Positions 33,408-41,804 of a stretch of DNA of 64,000 nt are shown piece by piece (position 1 is the stretch's first letter; the number at the start of each line of letters is the position of its first letter). The DNA is from JBCBGF01 sp039193455. Its GTDB lineage: Bacteria; Pseudomonadota; Alphaproteobacteria; Rhodobacterales; Rhodobacteraceae. The DNA lies in the NCBI GenBank assembly GCA_039193455.1, contig JBCCWO010000003.1, positions 124,001-188,000 of the forward strand. Reading direction: 5' to 3'. Under the pieces are notes generated by a model. It was not told the origin of the DNA, ran no database searches, and saw nothing but the letters and a program-made list of their open reading frames with translations. The position numbers and the translations under genes are program-made.

Positions 33408-36290
33408 CTACTCCGCCGCCACCCGTTTTGGTGACAACATCTCTTTCAGGTACCGCCCGGTATGGCTGCGCTCGACCTCGGCCACCTCTTCCGGGGTGCC
33501 CACGGCGACGATCTCGCCCCCGCCGTCACCGCCTTCGGGGCCGATATCGATGATCCAGTCGGCGGTTTTGACCACGTCGAGATTGTGTTCGATCACCACG
33601 ACCGTATTCCCGGCCTCGACCAGTTCATGCAGCACTTCCAAGAGCTTGCGCACGTCTTCGAAATGCAGGCCGGTGGTGGGCTCATCGAGGATATACAGCG
33701 TCCGGCCCGTCGACCGCTTCGCCAGTTCCTTCGACAGCTTCACCCGCTGCGCCTCGCCGCCCGAGAGCGTCGTCGCCTGCTGGCCGACCTTTATATAACC
33801 CAGGCCCACGCGCACCAGCGCGTCCATCTTTTCGCGGATGGACGGCACCGCCTTGAAGAATTCCTGTGCGTCTTCCACAGTCATATCAAGCACATCGGCG
33901 ATGCTCTTGCCCTTGAACTTGATCTCCAGCGTCTCGCGGTTATAGCGCGCGCCGCCGCAGGTTTCGCAGGTCACGTAGACATCGGGCAAAAAGTGCATCT
34001 CGATCTTGATGACGCCATCGCCCTGACAGGCTTCGCACCGCCCGCCCTTGACGTTGAAGCTGAACCGCCCGGGCTTGTAGCCGCGCGCCTTGGCCTCGGG
34101 CAGCCCGGCGAACCAATCGCGGATCGGGGTGAAGGCGCCGGTATAGGTGGCGGGGTTCGAGCGCGGGGTGCGCCCGATGGGCCGCTGGTCGATATCGATC
34201 ACCTTGTCGAGATGTTCGAGCCCCTTGATCGTCTCACAAGGCGCCGGGGTCTGGCGCGCACCGTTCAGGCGCATGGAGGCGGTCTTGAACAGCGTCTCGA
34301 TTGTCAGCGTTGACTTGCCGCCGCCGGAGACACCGGTCACGCAGACGAACTTGCCCAGCGGAAACTCAGCCGTGACGTCTTTGAGGTTGTTGCCCGTGGC
34401 CTTGACCACCTTCACCGATTTGCCATTGCCGTGGCGCCGCCGCGTCGGCACCGCGATCTCGCGCGTGCCGGTCAGGTATTGCCCGGTGATCGAGGTCGCG
34501 TCGCCCGCAATTTCGGCGGGCGTTCCCTTGGCCACGATCTGCCCGCCATGGACGCCCGCGCCGGGGCCGATGTCAAAGACGTAATCCGCCTCGCGGATCG
34601 CCTCTTCGTCATGTTCGACCACGATAACCGTATTGCCCTGATCGCGCAGGTTTTTCAGCGTTTGCAGAAGCCGCCCGTTATCGCGCTGATGCAGGCCGAT
34701 GGAGGGTTCGTCGAGGACGTAGAGCACACCGGTGAGCCCTGATCCGATCTGGCTGGCCAAACGGATGCGCTGGCTTTCCCCGCCCGAAAGCGTGCCGGCG
34801 TTCCGGCTGAGCGTCAGGTATTCGAGCCCCACATTGTTGAGAAAGCCCAACCGTTCGCGGATTTCCTTGAGGATCGCGCGGGCGATTTCATTACGCTGGG
34901 GCGTCAGCGCGGCGGGCACGCTCTCGCACCAGTCATAGGCCTCGCGGATCGACATCTGGACGACCTGGCCGATGTGCAGCCGGTCGTCCGGCGTGCCCTG
35001 CGCAGGGCCGATCTTGACCGCCAGCGCCTCTTGCCGGAGGCGATAGCCGTCGCAGGTGCCGCAGGGGCGGTTGTTCTGGTAGCGCTCAAACTCCTCGCGG
35101 ATCCAGGATGAATCCGTCTCGCGATAGCGCCGTTCCATGTTCGGGATCACGCCTTCGAAGGGCCGCTTCACCTGATAGACGCGGCCGCCTTCATCATAGC
35201 GAAAGTTGATCTCTTCCTCGCCCGAGCCATAGAGGAACACCTGTTTGACGTGGGCGGGCAGATCCTTCCACTTGGTGTTCTTGTCGAACTCGTAATGCTT
35301 GGCGATCGCCTCGATCGTCTGCAGGAAGTAGGGCGACTTGCCCTTGCGCCAGGGCGCCAGCGCGCCGTCATAGATTTTCAGGTTCTGGTCCGGCACCACG
35401 AGGCGTTCGTCAAAGAACAGCTCTACCCCCAGCCCGTCGCAATCCGGGCAGGCGCCGAAGGGCGCGTTGAAGGAAAACAGGCGCGGCTCGATCTCGGGGA
35501 TGGTGAAGCCGCTTTCGGGACAGGCGAAGTTTTCGGAGAACGTGATGCGCTCGGGCTCTTCATCCTTGGGCGCGGTCTCAAGGATTGCGATGCCATCGGC
35601 CAGGTCGAGCGCGGTGCGGAAGCTGTCGGCCAGCCGGGTTTCAATCCCCTCTTTCACGATGATCCGGTCGACCACCACGTCGATGTCATGGCGGAACTTC
35701 TTGTCGAGCGTGGGTGGTTCGTCCAGCTCGTAGAGCGCCCCGTCCACCTTGACCCGCTGGAACCCCTGTTTGCGCAGTTCAAGGAATTCCTTGCGATACT
35801 CGCCCTTCCGATCCCGCACGATGGGGGCCAGCAGATAGGCGCGCACCCCCTCGTCCATCGTCATCACCCGGTCGACCATGTCCTGCACCTGCTGCGCCTC
35901 GATCGGCAGGCCGGTGGCGGGGCTGTAGGGCGTGCCGACGCGGGCGAAGAGCAGACGCATATAGTCATAGATCTCGGTCACCGTGCCGACGGTCGAGCGC
36001 GGGTTCTTGGACGTCGTCTTTTGCTCAATCGAAATCGCGGGGCTGAGGCCGGTGATATGATCGACATCCGGCTTTTCCATCATGTCGAGGAACTGCCGCG
36101 CATAGGCCGAGAGCGACTCGACATAGCGCCGCTGCCCCTCGGCATAGATCGTATCAAACGCCAGCGAGGATTTGCCCGATCCCGACAGCCCGGTGATCAC
36201 CACAAGCTCATCGCGCGGGATGTCCACATCCACGCTTTTGAGGTTGTGCTCACGCGCGCCGCGCACTTCGATTTTCTTGAGCTCGGGCAT
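33408..36290 (-). CDS. uvrA: Excinuclease ABC subunit A
   Basis: A 960-residue UvrA, the damage-recognition ATPase of nucleotide excision repair. Two ABC cassettes are present with Walker A motifs GLSGSGKSSLAFDTI (near residue 31) and GVSGGGKSTLTIETL (about residue 655), signature motifs LSGGESQRIRLASQ and LSGGEAQRVKLSKE, and zinc-module cysteines such as CEACQGDGVIKIEM with CETCGGARYN. Length and order are normal. The upstream region carries a LexA-type box overlapping a CtrA-type site (36354-36374), so SOS control is likely. It forms its own transcription unit. Confidence 0.97.
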   Translation of the reverse strand: MPELKKIEVRGAREHNLKSVDVDIPRDELVVITGLSGSGKSSLAFDTIYAEGQRRYVESLSAYARQFLDMMEKPDVDHITGLSPAISIEQKTTSKNPRSTVGTVTEIYDYMRLLFARVGTPYSPATGLPIEAQQVQDMVDRVMTMDEGVRAYLLAPIVRDRKGEYRKEFLELRKQGFQRVKVDGALYELDEPPTLDKKFRHDIDVVVDRIIVKEGIETRLADSFRTALDLADGIAILETAPKDEEPERITFSENFACPESGFTIPEIEPRLFSFNAPFGACPDCDGLGVELFFDERLVVPDQNLKIYDGALAPWRKGKSPYFLQTIEAIAKHYEFDKNTKWKDLPAHVKQVFLYGSGEEEINFRYDEGGRVYQVKRPFEGVIPNMERRYRETDSSWIREEFERYQNNRPCGTCDGYRLRQEALAVKIGPAQGTPDDRLHIGQVVQMSIREAYDWCESVPAALTPQRNEIARAILKEIRERLGFLNNVGLEYLTLSRNAGTLSGGESQRIRLASQIGSGLTGVLYVLDEPSIGLHQRDNGRLLQTLKNLRDQGNTVIVVEHDEEAIREADYVFDIGPGAGVHGGQIVAKGTPAEIAGDATSITGQYLTGTREIAVPTRRRHGNGKSVKVVKATGNNLKDVTAEFPLGKFVCVTGVSGGGKSTLTIETLFKTASMRLNGARQTPAPCETIKGLEHLDKVIDIDQRPIGRTPRSNPATYTGAFTPIRDWFAGLPEAKARGYKPGRFSFNVKGGRCEACQGDGVIKIEMHFLPDVYVTCETCGGARYNRETLEIKFKGKSIADVLDMTVEDAQEFFKAVPSIREKMDALVRVGLGYIKVGQQATTLSGGEAQRVKLSKELAKRSTGRTLYILDEPTTGLHFEDVRKLLEVLHELVEAGNTVVVIEHNLDVVKTADWIIDIGPEGGDGGGEIVAVGTPEEVAEVERSHTGRYLKEMLSPKRVAAE

Positions 36291-36353
36291 CGGGGGTCCT
36301 TCGGAAGCAGCCAGCCCTGAGACATAGAGGGGCGGCGGGCAGACTCAATGGCG

Positions 36354-36368
36354 TTAACGGAACATTAA
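36354..36368. promoter_or_regulatory. CtrA-type binding site overlapping the LexA box
   Basis: TTAA (36354-36357), seven bases, TTAA (36365-36368): an exact TTAA-N7-TTAA, the full CtrA recognition pattern of alphaproteobacteria. It lies 64-78 bases upstream of the uvrA start and interlocks with the LexA-type box. CtrA binding here is inferred from pattern alone. Confidence 0.5.
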
Positions 36369-36374
36369 GCGAAC
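36360..36374. promoter_or_regulatory. LexA (SOS) box upstream of uvrA
   Basis: GAAC (36360-36363), seven bases, GAAC (36371-36374), which reads GTTC-N7-GTTC on the uvrA strand, the LexA box of alphaproteobacteria. It lies 70 bases upstream of the uvrA start codon, where it could cover the promoter. uvrA is a common LexA target, so the assignment is well supported. Confidence 0.78.
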
Positions 36375-36410
36375 ATTTCGCATTCGTCACCCCGGTCGCG
36401 TAATCTTTGT

Positions 36411-36419
36411 TGTGGATAA
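36411..36419 (-). promoter_or_regulatory. Isolated DnaA box
   Basis: TGTGGATAA reads TTATCCACA on the minus strand, a perfect match to the DnaA-box consensus. It is a single copy between uvrA and the MFS gene. It may be chance or a DnaA-responsive control element, but it is not an origin. Confidence 0.35.
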
Positions 36420-36434
36420 GCGCGGGGCCGCCCG

Positions 36435-37586
36435 TCAGGCCGCCCGCCGCCTCGCCAGCCAGGCCTGTCCCACATAGCCCAGCGCCAGAATCGCCGCCGC
36501 GCTGAGCAGGAAGGCCGGATAGCCGCCGATCCCGATCACGATCAGCAAGAGCGGCGTCCCCAGCGTGTTGCCGACATTGCCCGCCTGCGCCAGCGCGCCA
36601 TTGGCTTGGGCGCGCAGTTCGGTCGTCTCATTGAGCTGCGGCACGGAAGCAAAGCCCGCCCCCTGCACCAGCCCCAGCGCCCCCGCAAGGATCAGCGCCA
36701 CGGCCGGATTGCCGGGAAGGATCGCCAGGCCCACCGCGCAGACCGCCGAGGCGACAAAGCCCACCTGCATCACCGCAACCGCCGTCATCCGCTTCAGCAT
36801 CCACACCCCGAGTATCAGCGAGGATGCAATCGACACCAGCGGCATGGCCCCGATCACGAAGGTGCGGATGCTGTCGTCCAGAAACGGCGGCAAGAGCGTG
36901 AGGATGCTGACGAAGCTCAGCGTGTAGAACAGCCAACCAAAGGCGGGCGCACTGACATAGGGCGAGCGGTAGATCTCGCCATGGCGCCGCAGGATGGCGG
37001 CGGGGCTGAGCGACGTGTTTTCCACCGGGGCTTCGATCCGGGGCAGGATGCGGGCCAGGATCAGCGCGAAGGCCAGCATATAGGCCGAATGCGCCAGAAA
37101 GAGCGCGGGAAGCCCAAGCCAATCCACAATGGGCAGGCCCAGCCAGACCAGCGCCGTGAAGGCCACCCCGAAGAACGTGCCCCAGAGCGTCAGCGCCAGT
37201 CCGCGATCCTCGGGCGCGGTCACCGCGGCGATCATCGTCGGCGCGGCCACCACGATGGCCAGATGCGACATGCCTTCAAGCACTCGGCTGGCCAACATCC
37301 AGGGCAGCGCGGGCAAGCTGGCCTGATAGGCCGAGATCACCGCCCCCGCCACCAGCGCCCAGATGAGCGTGCGCCGATACCGGAGCCGCGCCACCAAGAG
37401 CGCCGCGACCACGCCAAGGACGATGCCCACGAACCCCACCAGCGACACCACCAGCCCCAGGGCCACGCCGGCATCGGGGTAGACCGCGCCCAGCCGGTCG
37501 AAGATCACGCTGATCTTGCCGTATTGCGCCGCCGCGCCGAGCCCGGCGAGCCAGAGCGTCAGGATCTGCGTCCATTTTGTCTGCAT
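36435..37586 (-). CDS. MFS transporter (CynX/NimT-like)
   Basis: A 383-residue transporter with about twelve hydrophobic segments. The first loop carries LGAVYPDAGVALGLVVSLVG, and the loop-2/3 region reads ALLVARLRYRRTLIWAL. It is a compact MFS protein of the group often annotated CynX/NimT or sugar-phosphate-like. The neighbours (uvrA, a small secreted protein) give no clue to cargo. A 64-base gap separates it from the divergent gene at 37651. ATG at 37586 begins just before the first segment. Confidence 0.83.
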   Translation of the reverse strand: MQTKWTQILTLWLAGLGAAAQYGKISVIFDRLGAVYPDAGVALGLVVSLVGFVGIVLGVVAALLVARLRYRRTLIWALVAGAVISAYQASLPALPWMLASRVLEGMSHLAIVVAAPTMIAAVTAPEDRGLALTLWGTFFGVAFTALVWLGLPIVDWLGLPALFLAHSAYMLAFALILARILPRIEAPVENTSLSPAAILRRHGEIYRSPYVSAPAFGWLFYTLSFVSILTLLPPFLDDSIRTFVIGAMPLVSIASSLILGVWMLKRMTAVAVMQVGFVASAVCAVGLAILPGNPAVALILAGALGLVQGAGFASVPQLNETTELRAQANGALAQAGNVGNTLGTPLLLIVIGIGGYPAFLLSAAAILALGYVGQAWLARRRAA

Positions 37587-37650
37587 GTCCGCCTCTTGCG
37601 CCTCTGCGTGCGGGGTGTCAATCGCCCCTGCCCCGCGCTATCTGCGCCCC

Positions 37651-38043
37651 ATGCGCTGGTTCCTGATCGCCCTGCTGCTGCCCGCCCCGGCACTGGCTTT
37701 TTCGCCCGAACAGATGCGGTCGCAAGGAACGTTCGGGGCCTGGACCGTGGTGTGCGACAGCGTCGACGACATGAGTGGGACGATCTTTTTCGACTGCGCG
37801 GCGGGCGGCGCGCCGGGTGTCTATGCGCGGGCGATCGACGGACAGGCCGTGCTGGTCGCGCGCCCCGGCACAACGGTCACGGGCCTGCCCATGGCGCCCT
37901 GCCCGGCGGGAGACTGTTCGCCGCCGCTGGATCTTGCGTCGATGGTTACGCTTCTGGGCGATGTGCAGGCGGACGGGGCCCCGCTCAACCCCGATGGCTT
38001 TGCCGCGGCGTTCGCGGCGATCAACCGGTTGCTCAAGCGCTAG
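37651..38043 (+). CDS. Small exported protein, IalB-like pattern
   Basis: A 130-residue protein with a signal peptide (residues 1-16, FLIALLLPAPALAF). A compact domain with four cysteines follows, beginning TFGAWTVVCDSVDDMSGTIF and including MAPCPAGDCSPPLDLASM. The FGAW-x-V-x-C pattern recalls invasion-associated locus B proteins, but the similarity is weak and the function unknown. ATG at 37651 is chosen because the signal peptide starts there; the longer frame from 37516 overlaps the divergent MFS gene. It is followed by two tandem hairpins. Confidence 0.7.
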   Translation: MRWFLIALLLPAPALAFSPEQMRSQGTFGAWTVVCDSVDDMSGTIFFDCAAGGAPGVYARAIDGQAVLVARPGTTVTGLPMAPCPAGDCSPPLDLASMVTLLGDVQADGAPLNPDGFAAAFAAINRLLKR

Positions 38044-38044
38044 T

Positions 38045-38088
38045 CGATCTTTCGGCGAAAGATCGTTCCGAATTTTCTGCGAAAATTC
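38045..38088. terminator. Two tandem hairpins between convergent genes
   Basis: CGATCTTTC-GGC-GAAAGATCG (38045-38065, 9 pairs) is followed by GAATTTTC-TGC-GAAAATTC (38070-38088, 8 pairs). Both are perfect and have three-base loops. They fill the 51 bases between the small exported-protein gene and the lpdA stop, so they probably terminate both transcripts. Confidence 0.6.
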
Positions 38089-38094
38089 AGGTTC

Positions 38095-39492
38095 CTAGAT
38101 GTGGATCACCCGATCATACGCATCCAGCACCGCCTCGTGCATCGCCTCGGAGATCGTCGGGTGCGGGAAGACCGTGTTCATCAGATCTTCTTCCGTGGTC
38201 TCCATCGTGCGGCCGACGACATAGCCCTGGATCATCTCGGTCACTTCCGCGCCGATCATGTGCGCGCCGAGCAATTCGCCCGTCTTGGCGTCGAACACGG
38301 TCTTGATCATGCCTTCGCTTTCGCCCAGCGCGATGGCCTTGCCGTTGCCGATGAACGGGAAGCGGCCGACGCGGATATCATAGCCCAGCTCTTTGGCCTT
38401 TTCCTCGGAATAGCCGACGCTGGCCACTTGCGGATGGCAATAGGTGCAGCCCGCGATGGCCTCGGGCTTGACCGGGTGGACGTTGTTTTTGCCCGCGATC
38501 AGCTCGGCCACCATCACGCCCTCGTGGCTGGCCTTGTGCGCGAGCCAGGGGCCGTTCGTGGCGTCGCCGATCACGTAGAGCCCGTCGACACCGGTGCGGC
38601 AGTACTCATCGGTGACCACGAAGCTGCGGTCGATCTTGGCGCCCAGCGCCTCGAGCCCCAGCCCTTCGGTGTTGGCGACGATGCCGACGGCAGAGATCAC
38701 GGTATCGAAGTCCTGCTTTTCGATCTTGCCGCCCACCTCGATATGCGCGGTCACCTTGTCGGCGGCGCGGTCGAGCTGTTTCACCATGGCCTTGGGCTTG
38801 ATCGTCATGCCCTGCTTTTCGAACGACTTCTTGGCAAAGGCGCTGATTTCGGCGTCTTCGACCGGCAGGATACGGTCCATCACCTCAACCACGGTCGTGT
38901 CGGCGCCGAGCGTGTTGTAGAAGCTGGCAAATTCGATGCCGATGGCGCCCGAGCCGATGACCAGAAGCTTTTTGGGCATATGCGGCGGGGTGAGCGCGTG
39001 CTTATAGGTCCAGACCCGCTTGCCGTCGGCCTCAAGCCCCGGCAGTTCGCGCGCGCGGGCGCCGGTGGCCAGGATGATGTTCTTGGCACTCAGTTCCTCG
39101 GTGCCCTTGTCGGTCTTGACGCTGACGCGGCCCTTGGCGGGCAAGGTTGCCTCGCCCATTACCACGGTGATCTTGTTCTTCTTCATCAGATGGCCGACGC
39201 CCGAATTGAGCTGTTTGGCCACCCCGCGCGATCGTTTGACCACCGCGTCGAGATCATAGTCGATGCCCTCGGCCTTCAGCCCGAACTCTTTCGCGCGGTG
39301 CATCAGGTGGAAAACCTCGGAAGAGCGCAGCATCGCCTTGGTCGGGATGCAGCCCCAGTTGAGGCAAATGCCCCCCATATGCTCACGCTCGACAATCGCG
39401 GTTTTCAGGCCCAGCTGGCTGGCGCGGATCGCGGCGACATACCCGCCGGGTCCGGCACCGATAACAACGAGATCGAACTGTTGAGCGGCCAT
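38095..39492 (-). CDS. lpdA: Dihydrolipoyl dehydrogenase (E3)
   Basis: A 465-residue flavoprotein that reoxidises dihydrolipoyl groups in pyruvate, 2-oxoglutarate or branched-chain dehydrogenase complexes, or the glycine cleavage system. FAD site LVVIGAGPGGYVAAIRASQ, redox disulfide GGICLNWGCIPTKA, NAD site LLVIGSGAIGIEFASFY, and the C-terminal catalytic HPHPTISEAMHEA are all present. ATG at 39492 follows GAGGAGGG. The usual partner genes (E1, E2) are not adjacent in this window, so which complex it serves cannot be told. Confidence 0.95.
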   Translation of the reverse strand: MAAQQFDLVVIGAGPGGYVAAIRASQLGLKTAIVEREHMGGICLNWGCIPTKAMLRSSEVFHLMHRAKEFGLKAEGIDYDLDAVVKRSRGVAKQLNSGVGHLMKKNKITVVMGEATLPAKGRVSVKTDKGTEELSAKNIILATGARARELPGLEADGKRVWTYKHALTPPHMPKKLLVIGSGAIGIEFASFYNTLGADTTVVEVMDRILPVEDAEISAFAKKSFEKQGMTIKPKAMVKQLDRAADKVTAHIEVGGKIEKQDFDTVISAVGIVANTEGLGLEALGAKIDRSFVVTDEYCRTGVDGLYVIGDATNGPWLAHKASHEGVMVAELIAGKNNVHPVKPEAIAGCTYCHPQVASVGYSEEKAKELGYDIRVGRFPFIGNGKAIALGESEGMIKTVFDAKTGELLGAHMIGAEVTEMIQGYVVGRTMETTEEDLMNTVFPHPTISEAMHEAVLDAYDRVIHI

Positions 39493-39613
39493 GGGGCCCT
39501 CCTCTGCGACAAGTAGTTTGACGTTAAACTATCTGCCACAGAGCCCCGCGAGTGTCACCCGTGCGGCGTTGCCGCAGGGGTATTGCCGCTGCCCGCGGGG
39601 TGCATGGCACCTG

Positions 39614-39898
39614 TCAGTTGTTCGCGGTCAGCGGGTCGATGATCTGCTGCACTTCGGTGATCGTCGACACCGGGATCCCGCTGAGTTCCGCGTGCTTGCG
39701 GATCGCCGCCTCGTCATCGGCGAGATAGACGCAGAACGTCTTGTCGCCCGCCACATAGGTATGTTGCCACTGGATGTTGGTGCCGATCTGGTCGAGCGCC
39801 TGGTTCGACGCACGCGCCGCGCCGCACAGCTCGGTCAGGGACATCTCACCGATGCCGGGGATGTCGCGTTCGATCATGTAGCGCTTCAGACGGGTCAT
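39614..39898 (-). CDS. DUF4242 domain protein
   Basis: A 94-residue protein of the DUF4242 family, small ferredoxin-like-fold proteins of unknown role. Typical features are LKRYMIERDIPGIGEMS at the start, then WQHTYVAGDKTFCVYLADDE and HAELSGIPVSTITEV. The start at 39898 has AGAGGTAG upstream and matches the family N terminus; the frame is open to 40018 but that part runs into the LysR promoter. It diverges from a LysR gene 146 bases away, so it is the likely target of that regulator. Confidence 0.82.
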   Translation of the reverse strand: MTRLKRYMIERDIPGIGEMSLTELCGAARASNQALDQIGTNIQWQHTYVAGDKTFCVYLADDEAAIRKHAELSGIPVSTITEVQQIIDPLTANN

Positions 39899-40044
39899 GG
39901 GTTCTACCTCTGCGGATGGTTGGATCTGAACCGATCTTGGGCGATGGGCGGGCCGATCCAAAACGCAAATTTCTTTGGTGCGCGAAAGCTGAGCTTTTGC
40001 TACGCTAAGAAATCTCATCGCGACAAAACAAAAGCTTTAGCATC

Positions 40045-41004
40045 ATGGCCACAACAACCCATCTACGCTCGCTTCAGGCCGTCGAGATGGCGCTGCGCTG
40101 CGGGTCCCTGCAAAAGGCGGCGGACGCGCTTGGGATCACCCCTGCGGCCGTGGGCCAGCGGGTGCGGGCGTTGGAGGATTTTCTGGGCATCGAGCTGCTT
40201 TTGCGGAGCCGGTCCGGCCTGCGCCCCACGCGCGAGCTGGACGCCGCGCTGGGGGATCTGCGCGAGGCGTTTGCAGCGCTTGAGCGGGTGAGCGACAAGC
40301 TCGACTTCCAGCGCACCACCGAAATCCATCTGGTCGCCGATCCCGACTGGGCCGAGCTTTGGCTGATGCCGCGTTTGCCCGCGTTTCGGTCGGCGCACCC
40401 ACAGATCCTGTTCTGCATCAACGGCGAAGGCGACGTTCCGCTGCGCCTTGGGGCCGCCGATCTGCACATTGATGCGCCGCGCGGATCGGACACGGCTGCG
40501 GGTGTACCGCTGTACCGCGACCTGTTGTTGCCCATCGGAACCGCGGACACCGCCTATCGGATGGAGGGGCGGCGGGTGGAAGACTGTCTTGAGGGCTTTC
40601 CGCTATTGCACCTCGCGCTCCGCGAGGGTCAGGCGATGGATGCGGGATGGGCGGACTGGATCGCGGTTTGGGGGCACCGGCAAACCGCGATTGATCGCGG
40701 CGTGAAGTTCCAGAGCGGACAGTTGGCGCTGGATGGCGTCCGCTCAAACGTGGGCTTCTTTCTGGGGCGCTTGTCCTTTGTGCTGGACGAGCTTGCGCGC
40801 GATGCGTTCATCCTGCCCTTCCCGCCGACCGAGAACCTGCCCGCGGCGGCGCCCTATATGCTGCGCGTCCGGCCCGAGGCGGCGCGGCGCCCGCAGGTGC
40901 AGCGGTTCACCGATTGGCTGATGGGCGAAGTCGACCGTACGAAGGCCGAGATGGAGGCGGTGGTGGCGCAGGCGCCGCGGATCACGCTGATCCGGGACGG
41001 GTAA
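40045..41004 (+). CDS. LysR-family transcriptional regulator
   Basis: A 319-residue LysR regulator. The N-terminal winged helix reads LRSLQAVEMALRCGSLQKAA, DALGITPAAVGQRVRALEDF, with a long linker helix, and the C-terminal substrate-binding domain follows. It resembles GcvA-type LysR proteins in length and in the VGQRVRALE recognition helix. It diverges from the DUF4242 gene; the gap contains an inverted pair GAGCTTTTG / CAAAAGCTTT (about 39990 and 40027), which could be part of the operator. The effector is unknown. Confidence 0.88.
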   Translation: MATTTHLRSLQAVEMALRCGSLQKAADALGITPAAVGQRVRALEDFLGIELLLRSRSGLRPTRELDAALGDLREAFAALERVSDKLDFQRTTEIHLVADPDWAELWLMPRLPAFRSAHPQILFCINGEGDVPLRLGAADLHIDAPRGSDTAAGVPLYRDLLLPIGTADTAYRMEGRRVEDCLEGFPLLHLALREGQAMDAGWADWIAVWGHRQTAIDRGVKFQSGQLALDGVRSNVGFFLGRLSFVLDELARDAFILPFPPTENLPAAAPYMLRVRPEAARRPQVQRFTDWLMGEVDRTKAEMEAVVAQAPRITLIRDG

Positions 41005-41022
41005 AGTGGCACGTGCGCCGCG

Positions 41023-41613
41023 TCAGCGCCCGAGGATCGCGCGCACGTAGCCCTGGGTTTCGCGATAAGGCGGCACGCCGCCGTGTTCCTGCACCGCACC
41101 GGGCCCTGCGTTGTAGGCGGCAAGCGCCAGCCGCCACGAGCCGAAGCGGTCGTATTGATCGCGCAGATAGCGCGCGCCGCCTTCGAGGTTTTGCGCCGGG
41201 TCCCAGGCGTTGACGCGCAAAAGCTGCGCCGTGCCGGGCATGAGCTGTGCCAGCCCCATCGCGCCCTTGTGCGACTTGGCGCGCGGGTTCCAGTTCGATT
41301 CCTGCGTGACCAGCCGCAGGAACAGATCCTCGGGCACGCCATGGCGCCGGGCTGCGGCGCGGGCGGCAGGTTCATAGGGGCTGTTGCGCCCGGTAAAGGC
41401 CGGGCCATCGTAGCGCGGGTTCAGCGAAAACGGCTCGGGCTGGAGCCGGACCGAGTGGTTGTATTGCTGGCGGGCACGGGTATCGAGGACGCGGGTCTGG
41501 TTCTCAAACAGCTTGATGCGGTTTTTGGACGAAACGGTGGGCGTCTCGGCCAGCGCCACCCCGGCGCAGACCATCCCCGCCACAAGCCCAAACACGGCCA
41601 CTCGTTGTCGCAT
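41023..41613 (-). CDS. Lytic transglycosylase (SLT domain)
   Basis: A 196-residue exported muramidase-like protein that cleaves peptidoglycan without hydrolysis. Signal peptide residues 1-22 (GLVAGMVCAGVALAE). The SLT domain has the catalytic Glu in LVTQESNWNPRAKS, then GAMGLAQLMPGTAQLL and ALAAYNAGPGAV, the standard family motifs. It is short and lacks extra domains, so it may belong to a local trans-envelope system or general turnover. It diverges from ssb. Confidence 0.9.
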   Translation of the reverse strand: MRQRVAVFGLVAGMVCAGVALAETPTVSSKNRIKLFENQTRVLDTRARQQYNHSVRLQPEPFSLNPRYDGPAFTGRNSPYEPAARAAARRHGVPEDLFLRLVTQESNWNPRAKSHKGAMGLAQLMPGTAQLLRVNAWDPAQNLEGGARYLRDQYDRFGSWRLALAAYNAGPGAVQEHGGVPPYRETQGYVRAILGR

Positions 41614-41682
41614 GCCACCATCCCTGTACGCGTCCCACCCCCGGTTTTATCCGAGCTTGCCGGGGCCGCCAACCCCGGCGCC

Positions 41683-41702
41683 GTTCACGGCTGGTTAACC
41701 AT
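41683..41702. promoter_or_regulatory. Imperfect LexA box overlapping a CtrA-type half site upstream of ssb
   Basis: GTTC-N7-GTTA (41683-41697) differs from the LexA box GTTC-N7-GTTC by one base. It shares bases with TTAACCAT (41695-41702), a CtrA-type half site. It lies about 105 bases upstream of ssb, between ssb and the divergent transglycosylase gene. The layout resembles that at uvrA, but the matches are weaker. Confidence 0.35.
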
Positions 41703-41804
41703 GTCTCGGTGACAGTCGCGCGGGGAACAGACGGCCCGTGTAACTCCGGTTGGGCGGGTGTATTGTTGCCGTCAACCAAACGAGAATCGGCGGGAGTGGA
41801 GATT

